The notes beneath the pieces were generated by a model. The model was not told the origin of the DNA, did not search any database, and saw nothing but the letters and a program-made list of their open reading frames with translations. A DNA stretch of 64,000 nt from Rhodococcus sp. B50. Lineage in GTDB: Bacteria; Actinomycetota; Actinomycetes; Mycobacteriales; Mycobacteriaceae. This document shows positions 52,534 through 61,262 of this stretch, one piece after another. The position numbers were made by a program, and so were the translations under genes. The stretch covers positions 3,661,480 to 3,725,479 of the forward strand of contig NZ_WPAG02000002.1 of assembly GCF_013602415.1 (NCBI RefSeq). Reading direction: 5' to 3'. The first letter of the stretch is position 1. The number at the start of each line of letters is the position of its first letter.

Positions 52534-53901
52534 ATGACCGAGAACCGAGGCGCACTCGAACCCGCCCTGCTGCGATGGGTGTCGGACACGGCCGGCGGAA
52601 CCATCGTGGAGATCGACCGGCGACCCGGCGGCGGCCGGCGCGAGGCCTGGATCGTGGACGTCGAGACCGACGACGGCACGATCCTCCCCCTCTTCCTGCG
52701 CTATGACCGCCTCGATCCGACACAGCGCGGAGACCCGTTCACCCTGCATCGCGAAGCCCGCTTCTACCGCGCGTTCGAGGATTCCCCGGTGCCGGTGCCC
52801 CGCATCGTCGGCGTCCACCCCACCGAGCAGGCGATCCTGTCCGAACGAGTTCCCGGGCAGGCCTGGTTCTCCCGGATCCGCGACGAGGGCGAACGCGTCT
52901 CGGTGGCTTCCGATTTCATGCGTATCCTGGCCGAGATGCACCGCGTGGATCCGCACCGGCTGCAACTGCCCGGCCAACATCCGGAAGCGGGCCTGCGAGC
53001 GCTGGTCGCGCACGAGATCGACACCTGGGAGACCGTCTACCGCGACGCCGGCGGAAAAGCCGATCCGCTGGTCGAACTCGCGCTGACCTGGGTGAAGCGC
53101 ACCATCCCGGACGTCGACGGCCCCGTCGTCATCGTCCAGGGCGACACCGGACCGGGGAACTTCCTCTACGAGGACGGCAGGGTCACCGCTGTCCTCGATC
53201 TCGAACTCGGGCATCTCGGCGACCCGCACGACGACCTCGCCTGGGTCACCACCCGCGCGGTGCAGGAACCGTTCACCGACATCCACGAGCGCTTCGCCGA
53301 CTACGAGCGTGCCTCCGGAACCACCGTCGACCTCGATCGGGTGCGCTACTACCGAGTGCTCGCGGAGCTGCGCATCGTGATCCTCGGCCAGGGCGGTTCC
53401 GTCCACCCGGATCCGTTGTCCGAGGTGGGAAATGCGCTGGCCTACGGGCTTCTGCACCGTCGCCTGCTCGTCGAGGCCCTCGCCGACGTGCTCGGCATCG
53501 ACCTCGACACGCCGGGCGACGTCGAGGCCGAATCGACCGAGCGCGAATGGCTCTACGACGCTGCCCTCGAACAGATCCGGCACATCATCGTGCCGCGCAG
53601 CGAGGACGCCTTCGTCATCCAGCGCAGCAAGGGGCTCGCCCGCATCCTGAAGTATCTCCGTGACGCCGACCGGTACGCCGATCGCATCACCGAACGCGAT
53701 CTGGCCGATCTCGAATCCGCCCTCGGGTCGCGGCCCGACACCGTCGTCGACGGCACCACAGTGCTGGTCGAACGGCATCTGGCCGGTGAGATCCCCATGG
53801 GCGACGTCCTGACCGTGTTCGCCCGCCAGATCGCGGGTCGCACCCAGCAGTTGCGTTCGGCCATGGGCGTTCTCGCCGATCGACACTTCGACGCCCTGTA
53901 G
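52534..53901 (+). CDS. APH-type phosphotransferase-family protein
   Basis: A 455-residue kinase-like protein of the aminoglycoside phosphotransferase/ACAD10 group. The N-lobe has RRPGGGRREAWIV and the C-lobe VVIVQGDTGPGNFLY, followed by the metal motif AVLDLELGHLGDPHDDL. The usual HGD of the catalytic loop is QGD here (Gln for His); Asp is retained. A C-terminal extension of about 130 residues is helical. Family members in acyl-CoA catabolic clusters may phosphorylate hydroxyacyl intermediates. The GntR gene follows after five bases. A possible -10 TAACCT lies at 52480-52485. Confidence 0.78.
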   Translation: MTENRGALEPALLRWVSDTAGGTIVEIDRRPGGGRREAWIVDVETDDGTILPLFLRYDRLDPTQRGDPFTLHREARFYRAFEDSPVPVPRIVGVHPTEQAILSERVPGQAWFSRIRDEGERVSVASDFMRILAEMHRVDPHRLQLPGQHPEAGLRALVAHEIDTWETVYRDAGGKADPLVELALTWVKRTIPDVDGPVVIVQGDTGPGNFLYEDGRVTAVLDLELGHLGDPHDDLAWVTTRAVQEPFTDIHERFADYERASGTTVDLDRVRYYRVLAELRIVILGQGGSVHPDPLSEVGNALAYGLLHRRLLVEALADVLGIDLDTPGDVEAESTEREWLYDAALEQIRHIIVPRSEDAFVIQRSKGLARILKYLRDADRYADRITERDLADLESALGSRPDTVVDGTTVLVERHLAGEIPMGDVLTVFARQIAGRTQQLRSAMGVLADRHFDAL

Positions 53902-53906
53902 GCACC

Positions 53907-54659
53907 GTGGAGACCCGAGCGATCCGCAGCCCGAAGGCCGCGGAAGTGGTGGCGCGGACGCTGCGCCGGATGGTCGTCGACGGCGATCTCGTCGACGGCG
54001 ACCACCTGCCGCACGAGGCAGAACTCATGGAGCACTTCGCGATCAGCCGGCCCACCCTGCGCGAGGCCGTCCGGGTACTCGAGGCCGAACGGCTCGTCGA
54101 GGTGCGGCGCGGCTCGCGGGCGGGAGCGCGGGTGCGGGTGCCCGGTTCGGAGGTCGTCGCACGACCGGCGTCGCTGTTGCTCGAATTGTCCGGGGCCACA
54201 GTTGCCGATGTCTTCGATGCTCTCGAGGCGGTGGAACCTCCCGCCGCACGTCTCCTCGCGCTCACCGGCACCGAGGCGGCGTTCGACGAACTCGAGCGCT
54301 TCGTCGACGAGGAGATCCCCGCGGCGTTCACGACCCGCGATCTCGGTGTGGCGTCCGCGCAGTTCCACCTCCGGATGGTGCAACTGTCCGGGAACGCGAC
54401 GCTGGCGCTGATCGCCGGGATGCTGCACGAGATCTTCGCCCGGCACACCGGCGACGTGGCGCGCGAACGCATGTCGCTCGCGAATTCCGATGCGGCAGAG
54501 AACTTCATGTTGCTCGTGCGGTCGCTGCGACGCCTGATCCGCCTGCTGCGCGCCCGCGACGGCGACGGTGCGTTCGCGCACTGGCAGCGGCACGTGCATG
54601 CCTCCCGGCTGCTCACCCTCGAGGGTGCCGGCATACCGGTGCGCGACCTCCTCGATTGA
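53907..54659 (+). CDS. GntR-family regulator, FadR (FCD) subfamily
   Basis: A 250-residue regulator. Residues 1-75 are the GntR winged helix (HLPHEAELMEHFAISRPTLREAVRVLEAERLVEVRRG) and the rest an all-helical FCD ligand domain, with metal-ligand-like His residues in SAQFHLRMVQLSGN and the late WQRHVHASR. Such proteins respond to acyl-CoA or organic acids. The GTG start lies five bases after the kinase gene, so the pair is one operon. It may control its own operon and the divergent OB/thiolase genes. It converges on the acyltransferase gene with no gap. Confidence 0.85.
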   Translation: METRAIRSPKAAEVVARTLRRMVVDGDLVDGDHLPHEAELMEHFAISRPTLREAVRVLEAERLVEVRRGSRAGARVRVPGSEVVARPASLLLELSGATVADVFDALEAVEPPAARLLALTGTEAAFDELERFVDEEIPAAFTTRDLGVASAQFHLRMVQLSGNATLALIAGMLHEIFARHTGDVARERMSLANSDAAENFMLLVRSLRRLIRLLRARDGDGAFAHWQRHVHASRLLTLEGAGIPVRDLLD

Positions 54660-56081
54660 TCAGGCGCGCGAGGTCGGCGCAGCGGACATCGTGGCTTCGA
54701 TGCGTGGACCCTCGCCGCCCACGGCGAGCACGTCACCGAATCCCTCCACCATCGACTCGACGAGGACGGACAGGTCGGGAACGGCTGCGGAGTCGGCGTT
54801 GATGCCGATGCAGCAGTGCGTGGTGTGCGACATCAGCGTGATGTTGACCGCCGAGCCGATGGTGGGCGCGAACGGGTAGTACCTCAGCACCTCCGCCCCG
54901 GCCATGTACAGCGGAATCGGCGAACCGGGGACGTTCGACGCGAGAAAGTCGATGTGCTTGAGGATCCCCCCCAGAACACCGGCCGGGAGCACATTCAGCA
55001 CACCCGCGATGGCGGACGAGAGCGGCACGGCCGGTTCATCGCGCCAGGAACGGACGGTCCGGTCCACCCGGTGCATCAACGCGACGGGTTCGGCGATGTC
55101 GAGGGGAAGCGCGAACCGGGCCAGCGTGATCTTGTTCCCTCCGATCGCGTCGCCCTCCCGCCGGAGACTGATCGGCAGTGTCGTCATCAGCTCGGCGACC
55201 TGCGTCCCGTGCCGCGCGTGATAGTGCCTCAGCCCCAGCAATATTCCGGCGAGGAAGGCGTCGTTGAGAGAGGAGTCCGCTGTTCGTCCGGCCCGCCGTA
55301 GTGCGTCGAGCGGCAGGTCGAGGGCGGCGACCTCACGAACCGTGCTGCGGTCGATCATCACCGGGGAACGCGTCGTGAACACCGGCTGCACGAAGCGGGC
55401 CGTCGACCCGGCCGTGTCCACGACGGTGCGCAGCGCCGCGACGGGATTCGTCAGCGACCTCAGACCGGAGCGCACGAGCCACGGCGCACCCCGGCCCGCC
55501 ACATCCCCGGCCGTCGAGAGGTACCAGCCCACGGAGTCGGCGAGGTTCGATGCCGGGGCCGGGGCGGGCGGAGTCTCCTGCAACGGCCCACGGTCGGTGC
55601 CGTCGCGTTCGAAGTCGACCATCTCGTTCGCGATCTGGATACCACCGATGCCGTCGGTGAGCGCATGGTGCACCTTGAGGACGATCGCGGCACGACCGTC
55701 GTCGAGGCCGTCGACGATCGTCGCCTCCCACAGGGGACGGTCCTTGTCGAACGCCGACATCGCCGCGGCGCGCACGAGCGGGAGCACGGCGTCCAGTCCC
55801 CCGGGATGTGGGAGGGCGATCCGCCGCAGATGCCAGGACAGGTCGAAATCGGGATCGTCCACCCATCGCGGTGGGGTCCGTCCGAACGGGGATTCGGCGA
55901 GCTTGCGGCGGAAACTCGGCACCGCACGTGTTCCGCGTTCCATCATCCGGACGAAGCGCTCGTGGTCCGGCGACCGGTCGAGCAACGCGACCGCGACGAT
56001 CGTGGATCGCAGGACGGGATCGGACTCCATCCGCCAGGACATCAGATCCGCCTGCGACATCCGCCGATCATCCGCGCTCAT
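54660..56081 (-). CDS. Wax ester synthase/diacylglycerol acyltransferase (WS/DGAT)
   Basis: A 473-residue acyltransferase that joins acyl-CoA to diacylglycerol or fatty alcohol, producing storage lipid. The catalytic HHxxxDG motif is at 138-144 (VHHALTDGIG), with PLWEATIVDGL before it and the conserved SLNDAFLAG and NVPGSPIPLYMAGA elements later. The ATG at 56081 is favoured because AGGGAG precedes it by six bases; another in-frame ATG is two codons upstream. Storage lipid formation from acyl-CoA is typical of Rhodococcus. Confidence 0.9.
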   Translation of the reverse strand: MSADDRRMSQADLMSWRMESDPVLRSTIVAVALLDRSPDHERFVRMMERGTRAVPSFRRKLAESPFGRTPPRWVDDPDFDLSWHLRRIALPHPGGLDAVLPLVRAAAMSAFDKDRPLWEATIVDGLDDGRAAIVLKVHHALTDGIGGIQIANEMVDFERDGTDRGPLQETPPAPAPASNLADSVGWYLSTAGDVAGRGAPWLVRSGLRSLTNPVAALRTVVDTAGSTARFVQPVFTTRSPVMIDRSTVREVAALDLPLDALRRAGRTADSSLNDAFLAGILLGLRHYHARHGTQVAELMTTLPISLRREGDAIGGNKITLARFALPLDIAEPVALMHRVDRTVRSWRDEPAVPLSSAIAGVLNVLPAGVLGGILKHIDFLASNVPGSPIPLYMAGAEVLRYYPFAPTIGSAVNITLMSHTTHCCIGINADSAAVPDLSVLVESMVEGFGDVLAVGGEGPRIEATMSAAPTSRA

Positions 56082-56139
56082 GCGCATCTCCCTCCCGGCC
56101 ACCGGTTCTCCCTCGCACGGTAACCGCCACGGAGCACGG

Positions 56140-56156
56140 ATATCGGCGATATCGCC
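56140..56156. promoter_or_regulatory. Palindrome in the WS/DGAT and sulfur operon divergent region
   Basis: GGCGATATCGCC (56145-56156) is a perfect 12-base palindrome overlapping the dyad ATATCG-G-CGATAT (56140-56152). It lies in the 224-base gap between two divergent genes and is the best operator candidate there. No sigma-70-like pair is convincing. Confidence 0.4.
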
Positions 56157-56305
56157 GCACGAGCAGGCCCGATGCACGGGAAGGAGACCCTTTCACTCAC
56201 GCTGACGCAAACCCTGGTCCCCCGGCGACGGATCGCCCAGGATCGGTGACGTCCTCGACTCCGTCGAAGATCGTTCCCCCATTTGCCAGAACCGTGAGGA
56301 AGTCC

Positions 56306-57361
56306 ATGCCCCGTCTACGTCGTGCCGGATCGACAGCCATCATCGCGCTCCTTCTGACCGCGGTCGCGGCATGTAGCTCCGGCTCCTCGGGCGAGGGCCT
56401 CGGTTCCGACAGCGCGCTGCCCACCGAGATCCCCGCGGGCACCAAGCTCGTCATCGCCGACCAGGGCGAGCGCCAGCAGATCCCTCTCGAGGCCTCCGGA
56501 CAGCTCGACACAGTGCCGTTCGAGTACGAGTTCGCGAACTTCCAGGGAGCCCCCTCGATCCTCGAGGCGTTCCGCGCCGACGCCGTCGACGTCGCGTGGG
56601 CCGGTGAGATCATGACCGTCCAGTCCCTCGTCGCCGGCGACGACGTGCAGGTCGTCGCAGCCATCCGGACGAACAACGGGCTCAACATGGGCATCGCGCC
56701 GAACGCCTCGGACATCGAGTCCCTCGCGGATCTGAAGGGCAAGCGGATCGGCTACGCCGAGGGCACCTCGCAGCAGGCCTTCGTGCTCCGCGGCCTCGAC
56801 AAGGCCGGTCTCTCGGTCGACGACGTGAACCTCGTCCCGATGTCGCTGCCCGACTTTCCGGACGCACTGCGCTCCAATCAGATCGACGCCGCTCCGATGA
56901 GCGAGCCGGTCTTCTCCCGGTACATGCAGACCCCGGGCGCGACGTCGCTGCCGCGTCCCGAGATCGAGGACCTCAGCGAAGGCATCTCGTACCTCTACTC
57001 GAGCAAGAAGGCCTTGTCCGACCCGGCCACGGCCGCAGCCGTCCGCGCTTACGTCACCGCCTACATCAAGGCGATCGACTGGGCCAACGACAACCGCGAC
57101 GCGTACATCGACGCCTACTTCGTCGAGAGTCAGGGCCTGACGGTCGAGGACGGCGAGCGCATCCTCGACACTGCCGGGATCAGCACGTTCCCGCATCTCG
57201 ACGAGGAACTCATCGCGATCCAGCAGCACACCATCGACGTGATCGATGCCGCCGGCGAACTGCCCAAGCCCGTCGATGCCGCCGACGCCTTCGACCTGCG
57301 CTTCGACGAGGTCGTCACCGCCGCAGTGGCCGAGATCGGCGCGTCCCACACCCGTAGCTGA
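56306..57361 (+). CDS. ABC transporter substrate-binding lipoprotein (SsuA/NrtA type)
   Basis: A 351-residue lipoprotein. The lipobox Cys lies in LLTAVAACSSG near residue 23. The mature protein is a sulfonate/taurine/nitrate-type binding protein, with FEYEFANFQGAPSILEAF, VDVAWAGEIMTVQSL and ADLKGKRIGYAEGTSQQAFV. It captures the solute outside the membrane for the permease and ATPase encoded 1.5 kb downstream. The ATG follows GTGAGGAAG. The intervening flavin monooxygenase gene suggests an organosulfur substrate. Confidence 0.88.
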   Translation: MPRLRRAGSTAIIALLLTAVAACSSGSSGEGLGSDSALPTEIPAGTKLVIADQGERQQIPLEASGQLDTVPFEYEFANFQGAPSILEAFRADAVDVAWAGEIMTVQSLVAGDDVQVVAAIRTNNGLNMGIAPNASDIESLADLKGKRIGYAEGTSQQAFVLRGLDKAGLSVDDVNLVPMSLPDFPDALRSNQIDAAPMSEPVFSRYMQTPGATSLPRPEIEDLSEGISYLYSSKKALSDPATAAAVRAYVTAYIKAIDWANDNRDAYIDAYFVESQGLTVEDGERILDTAGISTFPHLDEELIAIQQHTIDVIDAAGELPKPVDAADAFDLRFDEVVTAAVAEIGASHTRS

Positions 57362-57382
57362 CCTTCCGAGGGGAATCCGAAG

Positions 57383-58786
57383 ATGACGAACCGCCAGCTC
57401 AACCTCAACGCCTTCATCTATCCCACCGGCCACCACGAGGCCTCGTGGCGCCATCCCGGCAGCGTGCCCGAACGTCTCTACGACGTCACCTACTTCCAGG
57501 AACTCGCTCGCCTCGCGGAGGACGCGAAGCTCGACGCGGTCTTCTTCGCCGACGGCCCGGCCCTGCGCACCGAGGTGAAGTATCGGCCCGACTACGGCCT
57601 CGAGCCGATCACCACGCTGGTCGCCATGGCCACGGTCACCACGCACCTCGGGCTGATCGCCACCGCATCGACCACCTACTACGAGCCCTACAACCTCGCG
57701 CGTCTGTTCTCCTCGCTCGACCACATCTCCGGTGGCCGCGCCGCCTGGAACATCGTCACCACCGCGACCGACGCCGCAGCAGCGAACTTCGGACTCACGG
57801 AACATCCCGACGTGCACGAGCGGTACGCCCGGGCACGCGAATTCGTCGACGCCGCAGTGAAGTTGTGGGATTCGTGGGAGGACGACGCACTCGTCGTCGA
57901 CAAGGCCGCCGGCGTCTACGCCGATCCCGGCAAGATCCACCGCACCGACGTCGACGGTGACTACGTCAAGGTGCGCGGCCCGTTCGGTTCGGCCCGCTCC
58001 CCGCAGGGTCGCCCGGTCCTCGTACAGGCCGGGTCCTCCAACGACGGACGCGATTTCGCATCCACCTACGCCGAGGCGATCTTCACCGCGCATCAGCGCA
58101 TCGAGGACGCCCAAGCCTTCTACACCGATATCAAGGCCCGTGCAGCGGCATTCGGCCGCAACCCGGATCACGTGAAGATCCTGCCCGGCCTGAGTCCCTT
58201 CATCGGCGCGAGCGAAGCCGAGGCGAAGGCTCTGCAGCGCGAGTTCAACGAACTGACCATCACCGAATACGGACTCGGCCAGCTTCAGAAGATGGGACGC
58301 ATCGACGTCTCCCGGCTCGAACTGGACGAGAAGGTGCCCGTCGAACTGTTCGCCGGTGCCGGCGACATCACCGACAACGACAACAGCCGCCGTCTGGTCT
58401 TCGCGAAGATCGTCGAACGTGAGCAGCCCACCCTGCGCGAGTTGCTGCACAAGCTTGCGGGGGCGCGCGGCCACAACGTCGTCGCGGGCACTCCGGTGCA
58501 GATCGCCGACATCATCGAGGAGTGGTTCACCCACGGCGCCGCGGACGGCTTCAACATCATGCCGCCGCAGTACCCGCAGGGCCTCGAGGCGTTCACCTCC
58601 CAGGTTGTGCCGATCCTGCAGGAGCGAGGCCTGTTCCGCACCGAGTACACCGGAACCACGCTGCGCGACCACTACGGCCTGCCGCGTCCGGCGAGCCAGT
58701 ACGCACACGAACTCGCCCTGTCCGGTGCCACCGACGATTTCGTACCGGCTGGTACCACCCGCGAATTCGTCCCGTCCGGCGTCTGA
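57383..58786 (+). CDS. FMN-dependent monooxygenase, NtaA/SnaA/DszA type
   Basis: A 467-residue luciferase-like TIM-barrel monooxygenase of the NtaA/SnaA/DszA(SoxA) group, which uses reduced FMN from a separate reductase. Seen are LNLNAFIYPTGHHEASWR, DAVFFADGPAL, SGGRAAWNIVTT, RPVLVQAGSSNDGRDFA and GADGFNI-like end parts. Its place between a sulfonate-type binding protein and permease suggests desulfurisation of an imported organosulfur compound. Nitrilotriacetate or other substrates are possible. AGGGGAA precedes the ATG. The flavin reductase is not in this window. Confidence 0.87.
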   Translation: MTNRQLNLNAFIYPTGHHEASWRHPGSVPERLYDVTYFQELARLAEDAKLDAVFFADGPALRTEVKYRPDYGLEPITTLVAMATVTTHLGLIATASTTYYEPYNLARLFSSLDHISGGRAAWNIVTTATDAAAANFGLTEHPDVHERYARAREFVDAAVKLWDSWEDDALVVDKAAGVYADPGKIHRTDVDGDYVKVRGPFGSARSPQGRPVLVQAGSSNDGRDFASTYAEAIFTAHQRIEDAQAFYTDIKARAAAFGRNPDHVKILPGLSPFIGASEAEAKALQREFNELTITEYGLGQLQKMGRIDVSRLELDEKVPVELFAGAGDITDNDNSRRLVFAKIVEREQPTLRELLHKLAGARGHNVVAGTPVQIADIIEEWFTHGAADGFNIMPPQYPQGLEAFTSQVVPILQERGLFRTEYTGTTLRDHYGLPRPASQYAHELALSGATDDFVPAGTTREFVPSGV

Positions 58787-58811
58787 CCGAACCGACGAAA
58801 GGACTGGAGCC

Positions 58812-59702
58812 ATGAGCGTCTCCGCCGTCGAACCCCGGCGTTTCGGCAGTGGCCTGGCCGGTGACGCCGACACCGACCAGAAGCCCGATCACGGCGCGAC
58901 GCCCGACCTGTCGCCCCGCACGACCCGCAGCCGCCTCGCCCCCGGCAAGCCGATCAAGTTCGGCCTGGCGATCGGACCGGCGCTGCTGCTGGCAGTGTGG
59001 ATCATCACCTCGGCCACCGGGGTGCTCGATCCGAAAACCCTTTCGGCGCCGTGGACGGTGATCACCACCGCCTGGGAGCTGATCGGCGACGGACGGTTGC
59101 AGTCGAACCTGTGGACCTCCGTCCAGCGCGCCCTGATCGGCGGGGTCATCGGCGTCGCCCTCGGCCTGGTGCTCGCGCTGGCCGCCGGCCTGTCGCGTAT
59201 CGGCGAGGCGCTGATCGACGGTCCGGTGCAGATCAAGCGCTCCATTCCCACCCTGGCGCTGATGCCGCTGGCGATCCTGTGGTTCGGCATCGGCGAGGAG
59301 ATGAAGATCCTGCTCATCGCCCTGTCGGTATTCGTCCCCGTCTACATCAACACCTATGCGGCATTGCGCGGCATCGACTCCCGCTATGTGGAGCTGGCCG
59401 AGACGCTGGATCTGTCCCGCGCCCAGTTCATCCGGCGCATCGCCCTGCCGGGGGCGCTGCCCGGCTTCTTCACCGGCCTGCGCCTGGCGGTGACCATCTC
59501 GTGGCTGGCCCTGGTGGTCGTGGAGCAGGTCAACGCCTCGAGCGGTATCGGTTACCTGATGTACCAGGCCCGCAACTACGGCCTGACCGAGATCATCATC
59601 GTCGGATTGGTGGTCTACGCGATCCTCGGATTCGGCAGCGACCTGCTGGTCCGTGCGGCAGAGAGGAAGGCGCTGGCATGGCGCAGGACGATCGGCAGCT
59701 GA
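58812..59702 (+). CDS. ABC transporter permease (SsuC type)
   Basis: A 296-residue inner-membrane permease with about six helices after a 55-residue hydrophilic N-terminal extension (ending PGKPIKFGLAIGP). The EAA loop contacting the ATPase is visible as YVELAETLDLSRAQFIRRIALPGALPG. It resembles SsuC/TauC-type permeases for sulfonates. AAAGGA lies upstream of the ATG at 58812. The gene overlaps the ATPase gene by 25 bases. Confidence 0.9.
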   Translation: MSVSAVEPRRFGSGLAGDADTDQKPDHGATPDLSPRTTRSRLAPGKPIKFGLAIGPALLLAVWIITSATGVLDPKTLSAPWTVITTAWELIGDGRLQSNLWTSVQRALIGGVIGVALGLVLALAAGLSRIGEALIDGPVQIKRSIPTLALMPLAILWFGIGEEMKILLIALSVFVPVYINTYAALRGIDSRYVELAETLDLSRAQFIRRIALPGALPGFFTGLRLAVTISWLALVVVEQVNASSGIGYLMYQARNYGLTEIIIVGLVVYAILGFGSDLLVRAAERKALAWRRTIGS

Positions 59703-60400
59703 CCGTACGCACCCGGGGTCTGAGCCGCGGTTTCGACGGACGGGCGGTGCTGAACCACATCGATCTCGAGATCGCCCCCGGCGAGTTCGTGGCGCTGCTC
59801 GGCCGCAGCGGCTCGGGTAAGAGCACCCTGCTGCGCGCCCTGGCCGAACTCGACCACGGTGTGCCCGGCTCGGGCACCCTCGAGGTTCCGAAGAAGCGGG
59901 CGGTGGTCTTCCAGGACTCGCGACTGCTGCCCTGGGCGCGGGTGCTCGACAACGTCGTCCTCGGCCTCGACGGCGACGACGCCGCCGAACGCGGCCGCAC
60001 CGCGCTGGCGGAGGTCGGGCTCGCCGGACGCGAGAAGGCCTGGCCCACCGAACTGTCCGGCGGTGAGCAACAGCGCGTGTCGCTCGCGCGGTCGCTGGTG
60101 CGCGAACCCGAACTGCTGCTCGCCGACGAGCCGTTCGGTGCCCTCGACGCACTGACGAAGATCAAGATGCACGGCCTGCTGCAGGAATTGTGCGCCAAGC
60201 ATCGGCCCGCGGTGCTGCTCGTCACCCACGACGTCGACGAGGCGATCGCGCTCGCCGACCGCGTGCTCGTGCTCGATCACGGCTCGTTCGCCGTCGAGCT
60301 GACCATCGACCTGCCGCACCCGCGGGCCGATCACGTCGTCGAGACGGCCGAGTACCGGCGCGTCCTGCTCGAAGCGCTGGGGGTCGAGGTCTCCGTCTGA
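59678..60400 (+). CDS. ABC transporter ATPase (SsuB type)
   Basis: A 240-residue ATPase that powers the adjacent permease. It has Walker A GRSGSGKST, the Q-loop VFQDSRLLPW, the signature LSGGEQQRVSLAR, Walker B LLLADEP and the switch His in LLVTHD. Length and the RLLPW Q-loop match sulfonate/nitrate-type importers. The ATG overlaps the permease by 25 bases and has GAGGAAGG before it. It closes the four-gene uptake and oxidation operon. Confidence 0.93.
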   Translation: MAQDDRQLTVRTRGLSRGFDGRAVLNHIDLEIAPGEFVALLGRSGSGKSTLLRALAELDHGVPGSGTLEVPKKRAVVFQDSRLLPWARVLDNVVLGLDGDDAAERGRTALAEVGLAGREKAWPTELSGGEQQRVSLARSLVREPELLLADEPFGALDALTKIKMHGLLQELCAKHRPAVLLVTHDVDEAIALADRVLVLDHGSFAVELTIDLPHPRADHVVETAEYRRVLLEALGVEVSV

Positions 60401-60457
60401 GCGATCGATGCGAGAGAATCGACTCGTCGCTCCGGAATCGCCGACGGGAGATGCATC

Positions 60458-61174
60458 GTGTGTGGACGTTATGCCAGCACCAGTACCCGCGGAGATCTGC
60501 TCGCGGCCTACGACGCCGTCGAGACCGTGGGTGAGGAACTGCCCCCGTCGTACAACATCGCCCCCACCCAGCGCGTGAACGTCGTGCTCGAACGGGCGCC
60601 GCGCGAGGAACCGGACGCCGAGCCGGTGCGCATGGTGTCCTCGCAGGTCAAGTGGGGGTTGGTGCCGTTCTGGGCGAAGGACCCGAAGATCGGGTCCCGC
60701 ATGATCAACGCCCGTTCCGAGACGATCACGCAGAAGCCCGCCTTCAAGGCGGCCGCAGCGCGGCGGCGGTGCGTGCTGCCGGCCGACGGTTACTACGAGT
60801 GGATGAAGAGCGAGGACGGGAAGAAGATCCCGTTCTTCCTGCACGCGGACGGACCGATCTCGATGGCCGGGCTCTACGAGCTGTGGCCGAACCCGGAGCT
60901 ACCGGAGGACGATCCCGACCGCTGGTTGTGGACGTGCACCGTGCTGACCCGTCCGGCGACCGACGCCGCCGGGCACATTCACGAACGGTCGCCGGTGATC
61001 CTCCCCGCCACTTTCGTCGATCCGTGGCTCGATCCCGAGTTGAACGACCGGGACGACGTCGACGCTCTTCTGAATTCGATTCCCGAACCCCGCCTCGAAC
61101 CGTACGAGGTGAGCACGGCGGTCAATTCACCGCGAAACAACAATCCCGACCTGCTGCGACCTGTCGATTCGTGA
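60458..61174 (+). CDS. SRAP-domain protein (YedK/HMCES type)
   Basis: A 238-residue SOS-response-associated peptidase-fold protein that forms a stable link to abasic sites in single-stranded DNA. The catalytic Cys2 (MCGRYAS), Asn33, Glu114 (GYYEW) and His175 (HIHERSPVI) are all present. The start must be the GTG at 60458 so that Cys becomes residue 2 after Met removal; an out-of-frame ATG lies seven bases upstream. GGGAG is properly placed. No LexA box was recognised upstream. Confidence 0.93.
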   Translation: MCGRYASTSTRGDLLAAYDAVETVGEELPPSYNIAPTQRVNVVLERAPREEPDAEPVRMVSSQVKWGLVPFWAKDPKIGSRMINARSETITQKPAFKAAAARRRCVLPADGYYEWMKSEDGKKIPFFLHADGPISMAGLYELWPNPELPEDDPDRWLWTCTVLTRPATDAAGHIHERSPVILPATFVDPWLDPELNDRDDVDALLNSIPEPRLEPYEVSTAVNSPRNNNPDLLRPVDS

Positions 61175-61214
61175 AATTCCGGTCGTATGTCGTCGAATTC
61201 CGACCGTATGTCGT
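61175..61214. repeat. Two 19-bp direct repeats with 21-bp period before the GT87 gene
   Basis: AATTCCGGTCGTATGTCGT (61175-61193) and AATTCCGACCGTATGTCGT (61196-61214) differ at two positions. The 21-base period is two helical turns, as for side-by-side protein binding sites. They start directly after the SRAP stop and lie 49-88 bases upstream of the GT87 gene. Confidence 0.6.
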
Positions 61215-61250
61215 TCCCCACGTCGAGCAGGAACGATTATCGAAATTGAC

Positions 61251-61256
61251 TAAAGT
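61251..61256 (+). promoter_or_regulatory. Predicted -10 element for the GT87 gene (leaderless)
   Basis: TAAAGT ends six bases before the GTG at 61263, and no RBS is visible, so the transcript is probably leaderless. Confidence 0.4.
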
Positions 61257-61262
61257 TGCCGG

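Noticed and set aside
42026..54659. The catabolic island as recently acquired foreign DNA
   Set aside because: By eye, base composition and codon use match the flanks, and no integrase, transposase, tRNA or flanking repeat is present.
56172..56249. A 25-codon ORF upstream of the sulfur operon as a cysteine attenuator peptide
   Set aside because: It has no RBS or leaderless -10 and contains no cysteine codons, unlike known cysteine-responsive uORFs.
56160..56300. A SAM riboswitch upstream of the organosulfur operon
   Set aside because: Only a short CCTGG/CCAGG pairing is visible; none of the conserved SAM-I, SAM-II or SAM-IV core elements could be matched.
58165..58180. A second parS-like site (ATCACGTGAAGAT)
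   Set aside because: It shares only the CACGTGAA part, lies inside a coding region and mismatches the outer bases.
56315..58873. An 852-codon minus-strand open frame across the binding protein and monooxygenase genes
   Set aside because: It covers two well-supported plus-strand genes and shows no domain. It is a codon-bias shadow.
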